A stretch of DNA of 64,000 bases from Branchiostoma lanceolatum (Eukaryota; Chordata; Leptocardii; Amphioxiformes; Branchiostomatidae): positions 2,648,883 to 2,712,882 of the forward strand of contig NC_089732.1 of NCBI RefSeq assembly GCF_035083965.1, in the 5' to 3' direction. The notes below the pieces were generated by a model. It saw only the letters and a program-made list of their open reading frames with translations, was not told the origin of the DNA and made no database searches. Shown one piece after another: positions 1-9,986 of this stretch; the stretch's first letter is position 1, and each line of letters starts with the position of its first letter. The translations under genes and the position numbers were made by a program.

Positions 1-33
1 AAACCGAAAACTACTCATAAGCACACTGGCCAT
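1..33 (-). CDS. Partial PLAAT/HRASLS-like first exon, cut by window edge
   Basis: On the minus strand an ATG at 33-31 opens a frame that runs off the left edge (11 codons, beginning MASVLM). The call rests on context. The sequence just upstream of this ATG (34-165) aligns with the sequence just upstream of the complete PLAAT gene at 9987-11329, whose product starts MALDYV. Both start codons sit in the same short stretch, CCATTTTC followed by a CGAT. I infer another tandem member of the PLAAT family starting here. Too little protein is visible to confirm it, and the frame could be chance. Confidence 0.4.
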   Translation of the reverse strand, partial: MASVLMSSFRF

Positions 34-165
34 TTTCGATTGCTTTGAGTGTACTTGTACGACGAAGTCAAACCCGAAGTGAAACCAAACGTGTTGCAGA
101 ATGCAGGTCTATTGTCCGACGGATGAGTCATCTCTGTGGTTTCCAGACGATACCATTTTCAATCA
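34..165. repeat. Paralogous 5' flank of a PLAAT gene copy; empty site of the fold-back element
   Basis: This stretch matches the 5' flank of the PLAAT gene at 9987-11329, split there into 11330-11362 and 12785-12915 by the fold-back insertion. The junction aligns without gaps here (GTGTACTTGTACGACGAAGTC-like against GTGTACGTGCACAG plus CGAAGTC). Further on, both copies share GTTGCAGAA, GATGAGTCAT and a GCGATACCA/ACGATACCA motif. Confidence 0.6.
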
Positions 166-199
166 GAGATTCATACTTGTAGTGTTGTTGCTTTGTCTG

Positions 200-549
200 C
201 TTTTTGTAGCACAGAAAAATGTTCTATGCTGCTACGTTGCAGTGGCTTATTTCAGCCTACTAGGTTAATTCCTTCTTAAAGTTTTCTTTATTTCGATCTA
301 TAAAATATGGCCCGTAAGTTACTCTCATCACCCATGTGGATAGTTCCAAGCAGCACCTAGCGGCAACTATTGTCCCATGGGAACTCTAAACGACATACGT
401 CAAACACACTCAGATCAGAGTCAGGGGTAACGTTAACAACCGTTTATTTGGATCTCTGAAGCCCTGCACTCTACATTATTTGTTGTCGTCCTGTCGCTTG
501 TGAATACCAATTTTATCAGACAATCCAGGTAATATTCGATCAGGTATAA
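200..549. repeat. Dispersed spacer repeat, copy 1 of 3
   Basis: A segment with the landmarks TGCTGCTACGTTGCAG, ATAAAATATGGCCCGTAA, AAACGACATACGTCAAACAC and CTCAGATCAGAGTCAGG. Similar segments occur at 7075-7310 and 8870-9120, always near a PLAAT gene on its flank. I read it as intergenic spacer duplicated together with the PLAAT genes rather than as a mobile element. No coding potential was seen. Confidence 0.6.
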
Positions 550-764
550 TGCTACATTCCCACATAATGCCACCTTTCCAAACCGGGGCCCGGCCGGGCA
601 GTTTGCGGGAACGAAAAGTATGGCATAAAAGACAACACAGCACACAAACATAACAAAAATATCAATCATAAGCATAACTTTTGTTTATTTCTAGGCATAC
701 ACTTTCCTTTTCCTTTCCCGCAAACAGCCCGGCCGGGCCCCTGTTTGGAAATGTGACCGTAGCA
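550..764. mobile_element. Short inverted-repeat element (MITE-like), GC-rich arms
   Basis: The arms at about 573-615 and 711-757 are inverted copies of each other, with GGGGCCCGGCCGGGC in the left arm and its complement in the right. The outer ends read TGCTACATTCC on the left and, inverted, TGCTACGGTCACATTT on the right. The same terminus is present on the element at 18198-18537, so this is a small family. I could not see a convincing target-site duplication. Confidence 0.6.
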
Positions 765-839
765 CAAGATCTTATAACGTTACGACTTGTAGCGTGTAGT
801 TCTCTCATTGACCGCTAGGCTAATAACAGGTTACATATT

Positions 840-1215
840 GTTGGAGGACGAACAACCGAGAGGTCCCGGGTTCGAAACCACTGCTATGCCCCGATGTTGT
901 GCCCTTGGGAATGGCACTTTACACGACTTTCCTCACTCCACCCAGGTGTGAATGTGCACCTGACTTCGGTTGGGGAAGGTCGTATTGAGGTCACTTGCTG
1001 GCACCGAATGGCAGCCTCCCAGACCCTTGCGACAGTTCCACAAAGTGCACGTGTGGAGCAAATATGTATCTGTTGATTATTACTAAGTATGTGATTGGAA
1101 ACCCTGCAGCAATTCAGCACTGGCTGCCATTGCATGGGTAATTTCTGACCAATAACCCTCCTTCATGAAAATTCATTGTCATAATCATGACAACAAACGA
1201 ACAAACAAAACTCGG
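840..1215 (+). mobile_element. tRNA-derived SINE
   Basis: A box-B-like motif GGTTCGAAACC at about 869-879 is followed by the body motif GATGTTGTGCCCTTGGGAA, CACGACTTTCCTCACT and CACCTGACTTCGGTTGGGG. The copy ends in an AAC/CAAA-rich tail at about 1190-1212. Related copies lie at 5880-6190 and, as a 3' fragment, at 3124-3300. The tRNA-like head is too degenerate to be a functional tRNA. Confidence 0.65.
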
Positions 1216-1393
1216 GTAAATATATAACGGATAACCAGCTTGGATCCACAGTGATTTACACGACAACAGGAGTTGCTTACCGACTATTATCTAACATACT
1301 GCGACATTTCTTGGGTAAACAGGTACATGTATGGCCTTAAGTTTGACCTTTTGCGGTCAAAGTTGAACCACTTGGAAGTGTTGTGAACTCAAG

Positions 1394-4300
1394 ATGAGTT
1401 CTGTGTCTTGCTGTGCGTCTCGAGCTTCCTTCTCACGTCTTGAAGACTTCGAATCTTTAGCAGAGAAGCGCCTTCCCAGCGATGTGTGGGAGTACTACAG
1501 CTTTCCGTCCGATGGATTCACACTGCAGGAAAACAAGCGGGCTTTTCAGAGGCACGTGATAACTTGTGTTGCAATTTGAACTCGTTTTTTTTTAATTTTT
1601 GGTTTTCCATCATCTCCATGTTTTGGTTAACGTTTTCATGATGTCCTCCTCTCAAGCCTCGATGCTTTATATGCTTAATTTTTCACGATTTAGATGTCAT
1701 ATTAGCCCATTTCTTTCTTGCTGGCATCAGCTAGATCAATGTGAACTTTGACCATGACCTACCGAACATTGGCCTTAAGAGGTCACACATTGTGTGTTGA
1801 GAACCTTTGTACTGACTTTTATCCATGGGAAATGATGTAGTATCCTTGCTGTACTCATACTTTCATCAGAATCTACGAGATTGATTGATTGGTATTTCAG
1901 CTTTGTCTATGTATGGCACAAGATAATTTGCTGGTTGGGCTAATACAGACATATCCTCTATAGTTTTAAAATCCTTGGTCTGCCTGTTATTTGGTCCTCC
2001 CTCTAAGGTTTTTGTACCTTTTGACCACTAGTCAGGTACAGACTGAGCACCTGTGTTCTCTATCATACATTATTTCCTCCTTCTAAGCTTTTGCGCCTTT
2101 TAACCAGGTACAGACTTATTTATTGGTTCAGCATGTACATGCTGGGGTTGTCCAACTAGCCGGAGGCTATTAATAAGGGGGAACCCATGTGCGGTCATTA
2201 TAAGGACTGTAGGTTCAATCCTCCCTCTTTGAGCTTTTGTGCATTTCTGACCGCCCAGGTACCGGCTGCTGCCACGTGTCCTGCGTGATGTGTCCACTGT
2301 GGACACTGCGGCCACAGTCCTGGGCAGCCGACTGGACATGCCTGTAGCCATCTCACCGACTGCCCACCACTCACTCGCACATCCGGATGGGGAAAAGGCA
2401 ACAGCAAAAGGTTAACTGTAATTTAACTTGTATTCTAAATTGTAATAGAACTTACACAGTAGAGTGGGTAGACTAGATAACTATTTCGATTTCCATGTAC
2501 CTCCATGTACTCGTTTGTCTGCAATTAGACTTCGGCATGAACTTGCGATAAAGTTATTATTGATATTCTTATGCTTCGAATCACTACCTGTATACATATA
2601 GTGAGAGAAGAATATTGTTGGAATGGTCCATCTTAAGTGGAGCTGCCTTTGAAAGAGTCCATTCTGCTAATGCTTGGGGATCAAGTTGTTCGGAAAGTTT
2701 ATTTTGGACCTAGAATAGTTCATTTTGGGGAAGAATTTATTATTTGATGTTCCATATTTGCAGCAGTCAGATCCTGGAACAGTCCATTCTGGTAGGGTTG
2801 CAGGACAGAGTGAAATATGGTGTATTCGCTTGCAAATATTGCTTTTCTGATTACAGAATTTCCAATATTGAAGTTGAACTGAATCTTGCTAATTTCATTA
2901 AGTTTCCTGAATCGTTATTTAGTGAGAATAAACCATCCAATCAGGGCTGTCTCCAGGACCCGTCCCTCCGTCCCGGGACAGAAACTTGCTTGGTGGGTCG
3001 GTCAAAAAATCTACCGGTAAACTTTATGACATAAAGAATTGATGAAAAAGTACTTTGGTAACCTTAAAATTACAGATTTAAGCCCTGCATTCAATGATTT
3101 TTTTCAATACTTTTTTGTCTGTTGTACCGGGCCTAGACATGACTGGAAAAGATGCGCATTGTCCTATCGGATGGGAACGTAAAGACGGCGGCCCCGTGTA
3201 TGAGGGAGCTTTAGGGCGTCAAACCTCTGCACGTAAAAGAACCCAACACACTTATCGAGAAGAGTAGGGGTGACCCGGTGTGCTTGGCCAAAAATAAAAA
3301 AAAGCGAGCCGTGGCGAAGCCGCATTGCACTACCACTAGCTACTTGAAAAAGCATTATGCTTCACCTCAATTGAGGATGCCTGCTTTACTTACTTTTACT
3401 TTACTTGTAGGCGCAGCATCTGCCAACACAGCTTTTGTAGTCAGCTCTTTGGCCAACTATTCCATGGAAGACATCGCCCAGGCCGCCCCACAAGGGGTCA
3501 GGGGTTTTCACCTGATCCCGCAGAAAGATCCCGGCCGTACCACAGAACTGCTCCGAAGAGCCGAGGGCGCGGGATACACTGCGATCTGGCTGACGGTGGA
3601 CCATCACGGGCGTCCTGCAAGTCTGATGGAGTCAGCAGAAGGCGTGAGGTATAACCTGCAAATACATTTATCCGCTGGGTTACATAAATACACCACTTTG
3701 AGCGATGTGTTTGAACTAGGGGTGAGTACCGGTACATAAAATTCAGGTCCGGTCCAGGTCCAGGTCCAGAGGGTTAGGTCCAGGTCCGGACCTGTACCTG
3801 TACCTCATTATAGTAGTGTCTCAGTACATCATATTTTGGAGAGCGAGACACAAGTAAAGGTCTCTGTCAGTGCAAGTGTATGCATGTGTCGGATCATTAA
3901 CGTCATGTATAAAATGATATACTTTCTTAGGTTCACATTTTTCGTTAAATCTGCTGTTTTGTATTTTCTTAGACCAGTTATGTGACCGCCTGCTGGTATA
4001 CTGGTACTGTGAATTTTCTAATCGGTCCATAGGCCGGTCCCCTGATTTTTTCTGGACCGCTGTTTTTGTCCGGTCCATGAGAAAATACCCACCCGTAGTT
4101 TGAACCTATAGCACAGCACCACCAGGTATGCACGGTTTAGATATGCATTGGGTTGTAACCCTATTTTCTGTTTTTGTGTGACCTCAGTGCATCATACTGG
4201 GGGACCTTGCATTGGAGATCTCTTGTTTTTACCTCGACATTCTTGTCAACATGCAATTAGCCTACGGGCATGAATTTGCAATAAACTTATTATTTCATCA

Positions 4301-6907
4301 TACAGGCTTCCTAATCTGTCTTTTGGCGACGCGCCCATGGAATTTCGCTCTTCCGAGTTTAACGCCTACATGAGAGACAACCTGAAGAAGCCAGTCACGT
4401 GGGACGATGTGGTCTGGTTGAGGAAGAATACGCAGCTCAAAATCGTGCTGAAAGGAATCCTATCAGGTTTGTGAAGAGATTATGGATTTTTCCTATTGTT
4501 TTTTACCAAGCCACACCAATTTAATTTGTCGGTGCTCCGATTTTCTAGCCTGGAATCCATCCCATTTAGCTTCCGTCCGCTACCCTAACTCTAACCTAAC
4601 CCTAACTGAGTTAGTTGAATGGTAACGGCGCCCAGACTATTTGGCCGATAGCGGAGCTAGGGTAGCGGCCGGAAGCTAAATAGAATGGATTCCAGGCTAC
4701 AGATTTTCAGATTTAAAAAGATATTATCCTGAAATAAAAAAGGCTTAACTAGAAAATTATGGATTTAGAGGAATTTTATTTTTAATATTATCTTCAAACA
4801 ATCACAATTGTTGCAATTTCGAATAAAGATAAAGAATCGTTGTTGTTGTGCATCTTAAGAGAAATTTGTCTTTGTAGCTGAGGATGCGAAGGAAGCAGTG
4901 AAGGTTGGTGTTGACGGCATCTGTGTGTCCAACCATGGGGGCAGACAGCTGGACGGAGTACCTGCTACTGTAAGTTGCACTCCTATGAGGGCCTGCATGG
5001 GGGGTCCCGACAACGCTCTACGCTAAATGCGGAGGGCCGGCTACGTAATACGCTAAATTCAGAAAGCCTCCCTACGCTCTACGCTAAATTCAGAAAAGCC
5101 TCCCTACGCTCTACGCTAAATTCAGAAAAGCCTCCCTACGCTCTACGCTAAATTATGGAGTGGTTGGCAACGCTCTACCTAAAATTAAAACGGCCGATTA
5201 CGCTCTACGTAAAAGGGGCATGCAGGCCCTCTTCTATCTGTAAGGAGGGTGGGGTGGTGTAGCTGTTGTGACCTTGACCTCGATGGAGTGTCCCTTACGA
5301 AGTTCGTTTAACTTAGTATAGCTGGGACATCCATGTAAAAGATGGATTGAGTGAATGAATGAATGGGAGTGAATGAGTGTGAGTGAGTGAGTGAGTGAGT
5401 GAGTGAATGAGTGAGTGAGTGTGTGTGTGAGCGAGCGAGCGAGCGAGCGTGAGTGAGTGAGTGAGCAAGAGAGTGTGAGTGAGTGAGTGAGTGAGTGAGT
5501 GAGCGAGCAAGCGACCGACCGACTGACCGACCGAGTGGTCTCCTTGCGAATGAGCGGGGGTTTGACTGCACATCTCAACTTTGATATCTACCCCCCTCCC
5601 AGATTGATGCACTACCGGACATTATCCGCGCAGTCGACGGTAAGGCGGATGTTTACGTTGACGGAGGTGTTAGGAGTGGGACGGACGTGCTGAAGGCCTT
5701 GGCGCTCGGGGCGCGATGTGTGTTCGTCGGCAGGCCTGTCCTCTGGGGACTTGCGTGTAATGTGGGTTTTGAAAAAAACTCTTTTGCCTTTTTGAAAACT
5801 GAACGTAATGGTAATGATGAACCTTTCAACATTTTTTTATTCGTCAAGTTTAGATTGTGTGAAAAAGAGAAATCTGGAAGGGTGTTTGGTCCGAGAACCC
5901 AGAAGTACTGAGTTTGAATCTGCGGTTCCCTGATTTGTCCCGTTGACGTTGTGCCCTTAGGAAAGGCACTTAACACGACTTTCCTCATTTCGCTCAGATG
6001 AAAATGAGTACCTAGCTTCGGTTAGAGACGTTCCTCGGATAGGACGTTAAATGGAGGTCCTATGTTTAAGGAGAGCCACACCTTGAGCACGTTTAAGAAC
6101 CCACCGCACTTATCGAAAAGAGTAGGGGTCCTTCCCGGTGTGAGTGGTTCAAAACATACAGTCCTTTGGCCGCACATGGGGCAATCTTAGGGCTCCCTTG
6201 GAAATCAGTTACCACCCTAAAGATTAACGATAATGAGGGATAGTTGTAGTGCCCTGGTGTCCAGTATCTTGATGTACTAAATTGACAAGTTTCTGTTGCA
6301 GGGTGCGGAAGGGGTCCAGCAAGTTCTACAACTGTTGAAGGAACAGCTGAAGCTAGCAATGGCACAGGCAGGTATGTGGAACACTCATCTACTCTATATA
6401 AGATTTTTATGATTACAGATTATAAATACTACGTTGACCATCAATTATTTTCTGGGGTCATGGATTTGCAGCTTCGTTTTGTTGTAATTTGTTTGTGTTT
6501 TTGTATGTTCGTTAATTGAATACAGCAGATAAAGAGTGACAGGAAGTTGAGGCAGGATTCCTATTAGATACTTTGGAACACTGACAGGAGGCTATCAGTC
6601 AATGGTCACAGAAAAAGTTACCTCATTTCCTGCTTTATGCTAAGTGCCAAAATTGTCAATCTGAAAAATCTTTTGAAAGCTGACACTTTCCAGCATCTCA
6701 CTGGCGAGTTTGTTTTGTCAGATTTAGAAAGTGATTTGTCGTGTCATGACTGATTCGAATCTGAGTTTCAAAGCGTTCGATTGGTCGGGGTGGATCTTTG
6801 ATCTGTTGTTTCCTACTGCAGGCTGCTCCCGGGTGTCGGACATTAAACCATCCCTGATCGTGCACGAGTCTTACTACCTTCATGGCTGCCACTGTCCAGG
6901 CAGCTAA
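1394..6907 (+). CDS. HAO1: FMN-dependent 2-hydroxyacid oxidase (glycolate oxidase family)
   Basis: Eight exons give a 371-residue protein: 1394-1551, 2259-2410, 3411-3648, 4306-4466, 4878-4969, 5603-5761, 6302-6371 and 6822-6907. Family enzymes oxidise 2-hydroxyacids such as glycolate with FMN and O2; human HAO1 is 370 residues. Visible landmarks are Lys232 in LKGILS, the His256/Arg259 pair in [10 protein letters not shown], Asp167 in LTVD, and the FMN-phosphate region [20 protein letters not shown] and VFVGRP. Exon phases join without gaps. The first intron appears to use a GC donor (AG|GCACGT); the others use GT. Odd points: the usual QLYIYKD segment reads HLIPQKD, the SSW tryptophan is Leu117, and the arginine of LGNR is lost, so substrate-binding residues differ from the family. 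The C-terminus is PGS with no peroxisomal SKL-like signal. The frame is intact. The fold is sure, the substrate is not; HAO2-like is equally possible. Confidence 0.9.
2105..2205. repeat. Dispersed repeat fragment, copy 1 of 2
   Basis: The stretch TTATTTATTGGTTCAGCATGTAC followed by AACTAGCCGGAGGCTATTA, in an intron of the oxidase gene, resembles 51556-51660 (TTATTTATTGGTG ... AACTAGCCTGTGGCTATTA). It is likely an old retroposon fragment with an A-rich tail on the minus strand; the family is not recognised. Confidence 0.35.
3124..3300 (+). mobile_element. 3' fragment of a tRNA-derived SINE
   Basis: The segment with CGGATGGGAACGTAAA, TAAAAGAACCC and ACTTATCGAGAAGAGTAGGG matches the 3' half of the copy at 5880-6190. 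The tRNA-like head is absent. It lies in intron 2 of the oxidase gene. Confidence 0.55.
3717..4097. mobile_element. hAT-like non-autonomous element with 8-bp target duplication
   Basis: The left end is TAGGGGTGAGTAC and the inverted right end is TACGGGTGGGTAT. GTTTGAAC flanks it perfectly at 3709-3716 and 4098-4105, an 8-bp duplication typical of the hAT superfamily. Inside is a run of GGTCCAGGTCC-type direct repeats on the left and CGGTCC motifs on the right. No transposase frame is present. It sits in intron 3 of the oxidase gene. Confidence 0.8.
4546..4699. mobile_element. MULE-like MITE with 9-bp target duplication
   Basis: The ends are TAGCCTGGAATCCAT and its complement, with inverted arms of about 45 bp. 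Flanks CCGATTTTC (4537-4545) and CAGATTTTC (4700-4708) match at 8 of 9 positions. The centre holds a short telomere-like CCTAACTCTAACCTAACCC stretch, which is part of the element and not a telomere. Intron 4 of the oxidase gene. Confidence 0.8.
4987..5231. mobile_element. Inverted-repeat element carrying a 32-bp minisatellite
   Basis: GAGGGCCTGCATG at 4987 and its complement ending at 5231 form the terminal inverted repeats. Between them are several degenerate copies of a 32-bp unit centred on CTCTACGCTAAATTCAG (about 5010-5205). Flanks TCCTAT and TTCTAT could be a degenerate target duplication. Intron 5 of the oxidase gene. Confidence 0.55.
5344..5525. repeat. (GAGT)n microsatellite with GAGC and GACC variants
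   Basis: An imperfect tetranucleotide run, mostly GAGT, GAAT, GAGC and finally GACC, in intron 5 of the oxidase gene just before exon 6. Open frames across it are repeat artefacts. Confidence 0.9.
5880..6190 (+). mobile_element. tRNA-derived SINE
   Basis: It shares GTTGTGCCCTTAGGAAAGGC, CACGACTTTCCTCA and CTAGCTTCGGTTAGAG with the copy at 840-1215, and CGGATAGGACGTTAAATGG and CACTTATCGAAAAGAGTAGG with 3124-3300. The tRNA-like head is degraded. Intron 6 of the oxidase gene. Confidence 0.6.
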
Positions 6908-7074
6908 ATCAGGAGAAGCCAGACTGATGCACTGCGCAGAAGAAAAGCGGAGAAAAGAACTTCGCGACAGCTAACACTTCCCCTTTTTCTTTGTTTAAAT
7001 TCGGCAGCAGGGACCCTCCAAGTTCATCGACGGTAGTTTCCAGATCAGACGAAGCTTTTTCTGATTTTGGTGGG

Positions 7075-7310
7075 ACAGAGAAAAGTTCTATGCTGCTACG
7101 TTGCAGTATCATATTTCAGCCTAGGCCAATTACTAGGTTTTTTAAAATTTCGATGTATAAAATGTGGCCCGTAATTACTAAGTTACTTTCATCACCTTTG
7201 TGGATTGTTCCAAGCAACACTGACTATTATATTTTCCTACGGCGAAACCCTAAACGACATCGTACGTCAAACACACTCAGATCAGGGTCAGGACGCAGGA
7301 ACAAACATAG
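7075..7310. repeat. Dispersed spacer repeat, copy 2 of 3
   Basis: It contains TGCTGCTACGTTGCAGTATC, ATAAAATGTGGCCCGTAA, ATTGTTCCAAGCAAC and ACTCAGATCAGGGTCAGG, matching 200-549 in the same order and orientation. It lies between the oxidase gene and the 3' end of the PLAAT gene at 7464-8193. The rest of 6908-7463 shows no other feature. Confidence 0.6.
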
Positions 7311-7463
7311 ATCAGGTTTCTCTACATGAAAAGAGCCATGATTACAAAGTGCCCCACGTTTTAGACTTGGCACCACACTTTTATCTCTCGCGAACTTTTT
7401 TGTCGGGTTATCGCATCATCGGGGAATTCAATCTCCGGTTTGCACGACTCCAATCTTCGGGTC

Positions 7464-8193
7464 TCATTTCATAACGCCTATGGCATCGGCCATGACGTTT
7501 CTCACCTGCAAAATACCAACAAAGAACATTCATGTTCTAGGCGGACTTAGCGATGTTCACGCAAATTCAAGCACCCTTAAACTTGCGATATGAACAAAAC
7601 ACTTAGATACACACCTGCTGGCTCCGTGCCACCCCGTTGCGGCACCAGGTAGCGAAGTGCTCGCAGTTGTAGGACACCAGGTTGTACTCCATTTCTCCAA
7701 GTTTAGACCGAGCCCTCTTCACGATTTCCTCCCTTGGCAGCACGTTCATCTCCCCGTCCAGGTAGTTGTTTATCTTGGCCAAACTGTCTCCCACCACGTC
7801 CCAGAACCGGTCTTTCTGGACCTAGAAAAGAAGAATCGAACATTTCAACCGATCAGCAGGGAATGTTGTATGCTTAAGTACCGCCATTTGTTAACAGCTG
7901 AGAACATAGTTGCTGAACAGAACATATAAGGTCCATCGTAGATCATCCACAAGAAACTATAGGACCATGTCTCTTACCTTTCCATCATCTAGGAGGTGGA
8001 TGACCCACCCACGACCTACATACACAGCCCAGTGAGAGAAGCCTCCCTCCCTGGGAAACTGTAGGAGGTCTCCTTCTGTGCACTGGAACGCCACGTCCTC
8101 GTTATTGCGTCGGGCGTCGGAAGGATTCATCCAATTTCCCGATGTCCTGGACATTGAGGAAGATGACGATGATGATGAGACAAAAAAAGACAT
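7464..8193 (-). CDS. PLAAT: PLAAT/HRASLS-like phospholipase A/acyltransferase, short C-terminus
   Basis: Three exons on the minus strand: 8193-7978, 7821-7615 (207 nt) and 7505-7464, 154 residues. PLAAT enzymes are NlpC/P60-fold thiol acyltransferases and phospholipases acting on phospholipids and N-acylethanolamine precursors. The His-His-Cys set is present: HWAVYVG, the second His in VIHL, and NCEHF in exon 2. The leader has a run of eight serines. The start at 8193 is the first true ATG; the longer frame opens with TTG. The last exon adds only 13 residues (VRNVMADAIGVMK) with no hydrophobic tail, unlike the two sister genes, so the product may be soluble. It is a tandem neighbour of the gene at 9987-11329 in the same orientation. 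A missed alternative last exon is possible. Confidence 0.88.
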
Positions 8194-8869
8194 TTTGACT
8201 GTTCCGTACGCACTGTGTACCACGAAAAACAATCTCAGCTTAGGAAAACAAAGTCACCCGTCATACAATTATACCAAACCGGTGCACAACCAAATTCTTC
8301 CGCCGGACAGGGTAGTCCCCGTTTATTTTGGAGTTAGGTTTTTTAAAGAAGCTGATCTGTGCCTAGCGTCTTAGTGGAGGAGGAGTTTGGTCAAAGTTGC
8401 CCAAAAGTTAGACTCTTGTAGCTTCTTTTTGGTTAGTTTCGGTCGGCAAATCACTTCGAGGCCGCTAATGGTGTAGCGCTCCACCCATGACGTCACATGC
8501 GCCAAGATATCCGTTATTGTGTTAGGATGTTTTAAAATCGAACATGTTCGGCGGTTCAGTACATGATTTGTTCCTAATATATAGGTTCTGCTTTTGACTA
8601 AACTTTCCTTTGTGCTGAACCGGTTCGGTGAAAAAAGTTTCTTAACCATAGAGTAGCGGGAGCTAAAAACTTAAATGTGTGTCCTGACTTTTACTTGTTT
8701 CACTTTTACTTTTATTGTTGGAGGGGGTAGTCATAACGATCATTTTGTTGTGTCTGCTTTATGCCTGATTCCTTCACGCTTGGGTGCCTGTTACTTGCTG
8801 TGTTTGTTGAAGATAAGTTTTACCTTTATTGTTCACAATATAAATGACGTCTGATTTAACACCCCCTTT

Positions 8870-9120
8870 TTTAAGATAAAATGTGGCCCGTAATAACTAC
8901 ATCGTAAATTACTATCAGCACCCTTGCCAACCAACACCGCCAAGACGGCCACTTTTGTCCCATGCCAAACCCTAAACAACGTACGTTAAAGTCAAACACA
9001 CTCAGATCACAGGGTCAGGTGTAAAGTTAACAACCGTTTATTTACATATTTCTGAAGCCATGTACTCTACATTCTTTGCTCACGGTCGTCCTGTCACTTG
9101 TGAATAGCAACATTCTTGAT
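8870..9120. repeat. Dispersed spacer repeat, copy 3 of 3
   Basis: It matches 300-549 with ATAAAATGTGGCCCGTAATAA, AAACCCTAAACAACGTACGT, ACACACTCAGATCACAGG and TTAACAACCGTTTATTT. It lies between the two tandem PLAAT genes. The remainder of 8194-8869 and 9121-9986 shows no gene that I can support. Confidence 0.6.
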
Positions 9121-9986
9121 CAGTCGCATTTCAATGGCACGAACGTAAATATAATGTAGGTTTGTTTAAAGAACAGTTGTTGTTCGGGCAAGGGGCTTAT
9201 ATATTGTACACGTACACTTACTGAAGTTTCACAATCAAGATCATGACACGGCAATTTACATTCTATTATAGTAAACAGCAACATGTATGAACTGAAAATA
9301 TGCAAATTAAAGGCCACTCAGAGTTTCACAATCGGAGAAGAACTTGACCTATCAAATATCTATTGCTTGATCGGCACAAACAAACATACATCAAGTTTCT
9401 TTACATGAAAAGAAGGCACAATTACAAAGTACCAAACGCTCTAGACTTGGCTCCACACTTTTAGCAAAGACCACTAAGAGTTTCATAATTGGACAAGATC
9501 TTGTCCTAGCAAATATCTATTGTCTGATGCGGTGCCATGGTGTAGCGACAGCCATATAAAGCTTACACATCAATGTGCCACCACAAACGCGTACAACATA
9601 GAGAAAGCCTTCCGAAGCTAACACATTTTTCTGATATCACACACAAAATAGTTTCCTCCAACTTTTAAAGAACCAGAATGAGATGTAGTGCGCTAAGCAT
9701 ATTTCTCCAGTAACAGAAGGGATCACCCTTAAGATTAATAAATGCAGGAACATGAATACAATTTTACTAATGTACCTGATGTCATTACGATGAATGGGAA
9801 AGTTGGAGTGAACTGCAAATGAACGACAAGCTAATGATGAAGGTTTGGTGCTCTGTAATATGACCTGGCCTTTCTACATCGCTGATTGACTCACAATTGA
9901 GATAGCACCTTAACCAAGAAGCTTATTTTAGAACAGCAAGAGGGACATTGTATCAACCTAAGGCTTTCAAGTATTTTTTATCTCGA

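Noticed and set aside
869-880. tRNA B-box-like motif suggesting a second tRNA gene
   Set aside because: No cloverleaf can be formed, and the body matches a SINE found elsewhere in the window.
4583-4607. Telomere-like CCCTAA repeats
   Set aside because: Only three or four imperfect copies inside a MITE; not a telomeric tract.
5234-5612. Minus-strand frames of Ser-Leu-Thr-His repeats
   Set aside because: Artefact of the GAGT microsatellite in an oxidase-gene intron.
8194-8232. Upstream extension of the first PLAAT gene by 13 codons
   Set aside because: The codon at 8232 is TTG, not ATG; the first in-frame ATG is at 8193.
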